Below are positions 59,884 to 64,000 of a stretch of DNA of 64,000 bases, piece after piece. The translations under genes and the position numbers were made by a program. Every line of letters begins with the position of its first letter. Position 1 is the stretch's first letter. The notes under the pieces are model-generated. The model was not told the DNA's origin and made no database searches. It saw only the letters and a program-made list of their open reading frames with translations. This stretch comes from JAYSYM01 sp964543475 (GTDB lineage: Bacteria; Bdellovibrionota; Bdellovibrionia; Bdellovibrionales; JAMPXM01). The stretch covers positions 806,001 through 870,000 of the forward strand of contig CAZIYJ010000001.1 of NCBI GenBank assembly GCA_964543475.1. Reading direction: 5' to 3'.

Positions 59884-60717
59884 TTAGCCGATCAACTTGA
59901 GAGCTAACATGTCTTTTTGGTTAGCTTGAGCAAGTGTAGAAACTGAAGCCTGCATAAGAATGTTGTTCTTAGTAAGCTCAGCTGACTCCGCCGCAACATC
60001 CGTATCGCGAATTCGAGAGTTAGCTGCAGACATGTTCTCTTCTGCTACACCCAAGTTCGTTACAGTTGAAGTCAAACGGTTTTGAAGAGCACCAAGGTTT
60101 GAACGCATACGGTTCACGTTCTCTTGTGCTTTATCAAGTTCAGCTAGTGCAGTTTGTGCACCTTCTTTAGAGTTGTAATCAACACCAGAAAGTCCAAGTG
60201 CATCGAGAGTTGCAACGTTCTCAGAAGCGTTGAAGCTAATGCGATCGTTGAAGTCGTCGTTATTGATACCAACTTGGAAATCGAATACCGGCGAGCTTCC
60301 GTCTAACAACTTAGTATCTCCCCAAGTAGTTACAGACGCGATACGCTGCATTTCGTTTTTAAGCTGTTGAACTTCTTTATCGATGAACGTGCGCTCAGTA
60401 TTACCAATAGTGTCTGAAGCAGCTTGGATACCTAGTTCGCGTAAACGAGTTACGATGTTACCGATTTCGTTCAAACCACCTTCAGCAGTTTGTACCATCG
60501 AGATACCGTCGTTAGCGTTACGACCAGCTTGGCGAGTAGAGCGGATCTGAGCTTTCAAGTTCTCAGAGATCGCAAGACCAGCAGCATCGTCAGCTGATTT
60601 GTTAATACGTGAACCAGATGAAAGTTTCGCCAATGAATTCTCTACACCTGATTGGCTAACACCGATTTGTCGCTTTGAATTGATCGCCGCAACGTTTGTT
60701 GAAATTCTTAATCCCAT
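59884..60717 (-). CDS. fliC: Flagellin
   Basis: A 277-residue flagellin. The N-terminal D0/D1 part is canonical: MGLRISTNVAAINSKRQIGV, LSSGSRINKSADDAAGLAIS, GRNANDGISMVQTAEGGLNE. So is the C-terminal part: RSNLGALQNRLTSTVTNLGV, AANSRIRDTDVAAESAELTK, MLALKLIG. The variable middle is only ~60 residues, as in Bdellovibrio flagellins with a sheathed filament. AGGGAG precedes the ATG. No chaperone, cap or other flagellar gene is adjacent. A long leader with short inverted repeats lies upstream. Confidence 0.96.
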   Translation of the reverse strand: MGLRISTNVAAINSKRQIGVSQSGVENSLAKLSSGSRINKSADDAAGLAISENLKAQIRSTRQAGRNANDGISMVQTAEGGLNEIGNIVTRLRELGIQAASDTIGNTERTFIDKEVQQLKNEMQRIASVTTWGDTKLLDGSSPVFDFQVGINNDDFNDRISFNASENVATLDALGLSGVDYNSKEGAQTALAELDKAQENVNRMRSNLGALQNRLTSTVTNLGVAEENMSAANSRIRDTDVAAESAELTKNNILMQASVSTLAQANQKDMLALKLIG

Positions 60718-61205
60718 TTTAAATCTCCCTTTATTAATTTATCTAAGTTTTGTTTTTCATTTCAAAATCCTCCGTGTTGTGTTGCCCCTAAATCTTTTGG
60801 GGCGGGCGGCATCCAATGCCAGTACATTGTTTAAATACTCAAACAAGTATCCTTGTACTAAAAATCTCTTCCTTGAACTTCCTCCTCGCAAAAGCATTTG
60901 CTTCTGCAGTTATTAGTGAGTCTGACCAACTCCTGGCTCCTACTCGAGCCGTGTGAATCTTGTGCTTCGCATTTTTATGCTTAGCTCTTACAACAAACTT
61001 TTCGGGGTCGGCGATGGATTCTTGACACGACTTGAGACCTGAACATTTGTGCAGGCCCGACATTTATCGAAATACGTAGGAAAGTCCTAGGACGTAGGTC
61101 ACCAAATTGGCTCTAGCAAGGGACTCTAGGCTAGGAGGATTCTCTGACACGCTAGACGAAATACTTGCGCTCTCGAGAGCAGACTCGACTTACAAATTGT
61201 ATCGC
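60718..61205. promoter_or_regulatory. Long gap upstream of flagellin, likely its promoter and leader
   Basis: About 490 gene-free bases. Near the flagellin: CCCC...GGGG (60785-60802) and GGCAT/ATGCC (60808-60820), possible leader hairpins. Further on: CCAAATTGGCTCTAG at 61102-61116, nearly the same as CCAAATTGGGTCTA upstream of nuoB, and the 12-base palindrome GCTCTCGAGAGC at 61169-61180. I found no sigma-28 match with correct spacing. Confidence 0.35.
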
Positions 61206-62153
61206 TTATGGATTTTTGACACGAAGAAAGCGTTCACACTCGGCGATCACCCAGTCTGGTTGGTCTTCCATCGGGTGATGTCCGCATTCTTTGTGCGTAC
61301 GAAACTCTTTATTCGGGAGAATATCGATTAACTCTGTCATGCATCTGCGAGGAACAAGCTTGTCGTGCTCACCCCACAAAATTAAAACGCGACTGCTCAC
61401 AACTTTCAGCTCGCTTGGCAGCCTCCGGTCGCGAATTAAATCAACTGCCCGCCAAAAGGTGTGCATTGATTCTGGCTCTTCAAGAAACGGACGCAAGTAA
61501 GCAGCGATTGTTTCGTCTGTTAGCAGACTTTGGTTATACAACACACGCGAAGCCATCAGCTTCATAGTATGTGCGTTGAATGTTTTGTGAAAAAACGGCG
61601 CTGCAGGTTTAAAAATTGGAGCAAGAGTTTCAAACGGTAATATAAATCGCGGCACTAGTGCTGGACTAGTGGCCGGGGCCATCACGATCACATTGCGAAA
61701 TCTCTTAGGGTTCTCACGCGCGAGCCACAGAGCCAACGCTCCGCCCATCGAGCTTCCAACTAAGGTTGCCTCTTCAACTTTGAGAAGATCGAGCGTTTCG
61801 ATAATTCTGCGTGTTTGGGCATCGAGCCCGTAATCGAGTTTCGAATCTTTACTGCTAAGCCCGAAGCCTGGTAGGTCCAATGTCACAACAGTAAAATTCT
61901 CGGCCAATCGGGAGCTAACAAGTCTCCAAATATAGAGCGAGGCGCCAAGTCCATGAAGAAGGACGAGCACTGGTCCTTTTCCCTCAATTTGATAGTGAAT
62001 TTTTGAATCACTTATTTCAATCCACGAGCCTTCATGTTTTGGCAGCTTCGCACGCGCGACCTTTTGTAGGTAGTCGAGGGCCTTGAATGAAACAAACGTG
62101 CTGATCAATCCAAGTATGACGATTGCCCCTATGGCCCACAAAAACAGAGTCAC
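61206..62153 (-). CDS. Alpha/beta hydrolase, membrane-anchored
   Basis: A 315-residue protein: one N-terminal membrane helix (LFLWAIGAIVILGLISTFVS), then an alpha/beta hydrolase domain. The oxyanion loop is VLVLLHGLGASLYIW, the nucleophile is in TLVGSSMGGALAL (G-x-S-x-G), the acid in VLILWGEHDKLVP and the histidine in ECGHHPMEDQP. GTG 62153 is preferred because AGGAG lies eight bases upstream; it overlaps the stop of the small cysteine protein gene in TAGTG. Esterase or lipase-like; substrate unknown. Confidence 0.83.
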   Translation of the reverse strand: MTLFLWAIGAIVILGLISTFVSFKALDYLQKVARAKLPKHEGSWIEISDSKIHYQIEGKGPVLVLLHGLGASLYIWRLVSSRLAENFTVVTLDLPGFGLSSKDSKLDYGLDAQTRRIIETLDLLKVEEATLVGSSMGGALALWLARENPKRFRNVIVMAPATSPALVPRFILPFETLAPIFKPAAPFFHKTFNAHTMKLMASRVLYNQSLLTDETIAAYLRPFLEEPESMHTFWRAVDLIRDRRLPSELKVVSSRVLILWGEHDKLVPRRCMTELIDILPNKEFRTHKECGHHPMEDQPDWVIAECERFLRVKNP

Positions 62154-62404
62154 TAATCTATCTCCTGAAAACGACAAAACGCCATGAATCCGGTGAGCTC
62201 ATAGCGTTTCATCTGCACTTCTCGCGTAAACTGAGGCGTAAACCCCATAGTGCAAATACCATTGGTCGCCGAGTAGTGGGAGCATTGCTCGCAGGCGAAA
62301 ATCTGCCCTCGTACCCGCAAATCAAATGGGTTTACCCGATCAAGTCTCATGCTTGGTCTAAGTCTGCGTACTCTATCGGGATTTCGAGGCTGTTTTGGGT
62401 CCAT
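62153..62404 (-). CDS. Small cysteine-motif protein coupled to the hydrolase
   Basis: An 83-residue cytoplasmic protein with VRGQIFACEQCSHYSATNGI then C, and FMAFCRFQEID at the end. The C-x2-C pair, a third cysteine nine residues on and a fourth near the C-terminus could bind zinc or an iron-sulfur cluster. AAGAG lies before ATG 62404. The stop TAG shares its G with the GTG of the hydrolase gene, a coupling unlikely to be chance. A shorter start at ATG 62350 is possible. I recall similar short proteins in bdellovibrios but cannot name a family. Confidence 0.6.
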   Translation of the reverse strand: MDPKQPRNPDRVRRLRPSMRLDRVNPFDLRVRGQIFACEQCSHYSATNGICTMGFTPQFTREVQMKRYELTGFMAFCRFQEID

Positions 62405-62493
62405 TTTTTCTCTTATTTGCGCCTAGGTCAAATTGACAATCCACTTAGGCGACTCATCTTCTCTATGTAATCATACAGGCAAGAGGAAGTCAC

Positions 62494-64000
62494 ATGAGTG
62501 AAGTCGATAAGATGACAAGAAAAAGCCAAGAGGCAATGCAATCGGCAGCGAAAGCTGCAGAATCGCAGCGGGCCAGCGCGGTCGAGCCGGAGCATCTACT
62601 CAGCGAACTGCTTTTGCAAACTGACGGGTTGGTTCCTCGATTAATCGAGCTTGCAGGTGGAGATCTCAAAAACGTTAAACTACAAACTGCAGCTGCTGTT
62701 GATCGGTTACCGCAAGTAACTGGCTCTGCATCAAGAGTTGTCCCAAGTTCTCGGTTAGTTCGGCTATTTGAAGCCGCAGACAAGCTGGCAGCCGAGTTTG
62801 ATGATGAATTTATTTCGACAGAACACTTTCTCTTGGCGGTTCTCAAAGGGAATCCGCCGGAGCTGCAAAAGTTGCTTCAACAAAATGGAGTGCAGCTAAC
62901 AAAAGTCACGGAGGCTTTGAAAAAAATGAGAGGCAACAATCGCGTAACAGATGATGATCCTGAAGCTAAAATGGAAGCACTCACTAAATACGGCCGCGAC
63001 TTAACTGCCGCTGCCGCCGACGGTAAACTTGATCCTGTCATTGGCCGGGACGAAGAAATTCGCCGAGTTATTCAGGTGCTTTCGCGTCGAACAAAAAATA
63101 ACCCAGTTTTAATTGGTGAGCCGGGAGTTGGTAAAACAGCCATCGCCGAAGGCCTTGCTGTTCGAATCGTAAAGGGCGATGTACCTGAAGTTCTTAAAGG
63201 GAAAAAGCTCGTGTCACTTGATATGGGCGCTTTAATTGCGGGAGCTAAGTACCGAGGCGAATTCGAAGACCGATTAAAGGCAGTCATCAAAGAAGTGACT
63301 TCGAGCAATGGCGAATTTATTTTATTTATCGACGAGCTTCATACTTTAGTTGGTGCCGGAAAATCTGACGGAGCTATGGATGCAGGTCAACTTTTAAAGC
63401 CAGCACTTGCGCGAGGCGAGCTTCGTTGCATTGGCGCTACAACTCTCGACGAATATCGAAAGTATATCGAAAAAGATGCGGCCCTTGAGCGCCGCTTTCA
63501 ACAAGTCTACGTCAACGAGCCAAGTGTCGAAGATGCGATCACGATTATGCGTGGCCTAAAAGAAAAGTATGAAGTTCACCACGGTGTTCGTATTAAGGAC
63601 TCGGCTTTGGTAGCTGCAGTTAAACTTTCTCATCGCTACATCACTTCTCGATTCTTGCCAGATAAAGCGATCGACTTGATGGATGAAGCGGCTAGCCGGT
63701 TGAGTATCGAGATCGGTTCGGTACCTGCTGCTATTGATGAACTTGAGCGAAAACGCACTCAGCTTCAAGTTGAGCGTGAAGCATTAAAGCGCGAGAAAGA
63801 TGAACCGTCAAAAGAGCGTCTTCAAGATGTTGAAAGCCAGGTTCGCGATCTCGACTCGAAAATATCATCGCTTCGTGGACAGTGGGAGTCTGAGCGCAAA
63901 GGTATCGACGAGCTTAAAAATATTAAAGAGCAAATTGAAAACATGCGTAACGAGATCGAGCGAGCTGAGCGACAAGGTAACCTTGAGCGTGCAGCAGAAC
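62494..64000 (+). CDS. clpB: ClpB disaggregase, 3' part beyond the window
   Basis: First 502 codons of a Hsp100 chaperone. Clp N-domain repeats (SQEAMQSAAKAAESQRASAV, EPEHLLSELL, then FISTEHFLLAVLKG). First AAA+ module with Walker A IGEPGVGKTAIAEGLA, pore loop region AGAKYRGEFEDRLKAV and Walker B FILFIDELHTLVGAG. Arginine-rich CIGATTLDEYRKYIEKD and LERRFQQVYV follow, then PDKAIDLMDEAASRL. The last ~90 visible residues begin the ClpB-specific coiled-coil middle domain (IDELERKRTQLQVEREALKR). AGAGGAAG precedes the ATG. The second ATPase module is outside the window. Confidence 0.93.
   Translation, partial: MSEVDKMTRKSQEAMQSAAKAAESQRASAVEPEHLLSELLLQTDGLVPRLIELAGGDLKNVKLQTAAAVDRLPQVTGSASRVVPSSRLVRLFEAADKLAAEFDDEFISTEHFLLAVLKGNPPELQKLLQQNGVQLTKVTEALKKMRGNNRVTDDDPEAKMEALTKYGRDLTAAAADGKLDPVIGRDEEIRRVIQVLSRRTKNNPVLIGEPGVGKTAIAEGLAVRIVKGDVPEVLKGKKLVSLDMGALIAGAKYRGEFEDRLKAVIKEVTSSNGEFILFIDELHTLVGAGKSDGAMDAGQLLKPALARGELRCIGATTLDEYRKYIEKDAALERRFQQVYVNEPSVEDAITIMRGLKEKYEVHHGVRIKDSALVAAVKLSHRYITSRFLPDKAIDLMDEAASRLSIEIGSVPAAIDELERKRTQLQVEREALKREKDEPSKERLQDVESQVRDLDSKISSLRGQWESERKGIDELKNIKEQIENMRNEIERAERQGNLERAAE

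Noticed and set aside
60808..60823. Sigma-54 or sigma-28 promoter for flagellin
   Set aside because: TGGCATTGGATGC has the wrong spacing for sigma-54, and TAAA to GCCG is 19 bases, not 15, for sigma-28.
60839..61063. 74-residue minus-strand open frame upstream of flagellin
   Set aside because: No ribosome site, no hydrophobic or domain pattern; likely leader sequence of the flagellin transcript.
61107..61331. 74-residue plus-strand open frame
   Set aside because: TTG start without a ribosome site and half of it antisense to the hydrolase gene.

Overview
The window looks like a chromosome segment of a Gram-negative, flagellated predatory-type bacterium of the Bdellovibrionota (Bdellovibrio and relatives). 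This rests on several things: a short, loopless flagellin; many TPR proteins, lipoproteins and exported proteins of unknown family; an operon resembling the gliding/adhesion (glt, cglB) genes of Myxococcus; a lysine-rich H1-like protein; and moderate GC with tightly packed, often overlapping genes. The assignment is inferred from gene content, not from a 16S gene. I see no rRNA or tRNA gene, no CRISPR array, no insertion sequence and no prophage.

Layout. 1-7.8 kb: TPR protein, lipoprotein, YhaM-like nuclease, cysE, two exported proteins of unknown role, rsmI-ttcA (RNA modification) and a Nudix hydrolase. 7.8-16.3 kb: HAD phosphatase with an organophosphate-type MFS transporter, a phnDCE-type ABC importer, a pair of exported proteins (one with HEIAH) and an SPFH/band 7 protein. 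16.6-25.5 kb: a seven-gene cell-envelope operon (VWA lipoprotein, two large TPR proteins, TPR lipoprotein, small exported protein, outer-membrane barrel, coiled-coil protein). 25.6-36 kb: hybrid histidine kinase, MepA-type endopeptidase, heterodimeric ABC exporter, a five-repeat cysteine protein and a subtilase. 36-42.6 kb: the complex I peripheral arm (nuoB-CD-E-F-G-I) without any proton-pumping membrane subunit. 42.6-46.2 kb: small proteins, a lipoprotein and a Na+/H+ antiporter-like protein. 46.3-55 kb: a PLP-transferase-like protein, UDP-glucose to UDP-xylose genes, a flippase-like membrane protein, recO, a TPR/outer-membrane-barrel protein with a FecR partner, a GmhB-like phosphatase and a tyrosine recombinase. 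56-64 kb: a sigma-54 activator, a lysozyme-like protein, an H1-like protein, a lipoprotein, flagellin, an alpha/beta hydrolase coupled to a small cysteine protein, and the start of clpB.

Two places deserve most attention. The 16.6-25.5 kb operon has the composition expected of an adhesin plus trans-envelope machine of the CglB/Glt kind. The 350-base gap at 43.0-43.3 kb holds an unannotated 33-residue hydrophobic peptide gene. It has a perfect Shine-Dalgarno sequence locked in a hairpin by an upstream complementary stretch, and it sits between two further structured elements, an arrangement reminiscent of regulated small membrane peptides or type I toxins.

Starts given below were chosen by hand from Shine-Dalgarno spacing, signal peptides and overlaps, so several differ from the longest open frame. 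All family assignments come from reading motifs by eye; no database search was possible.
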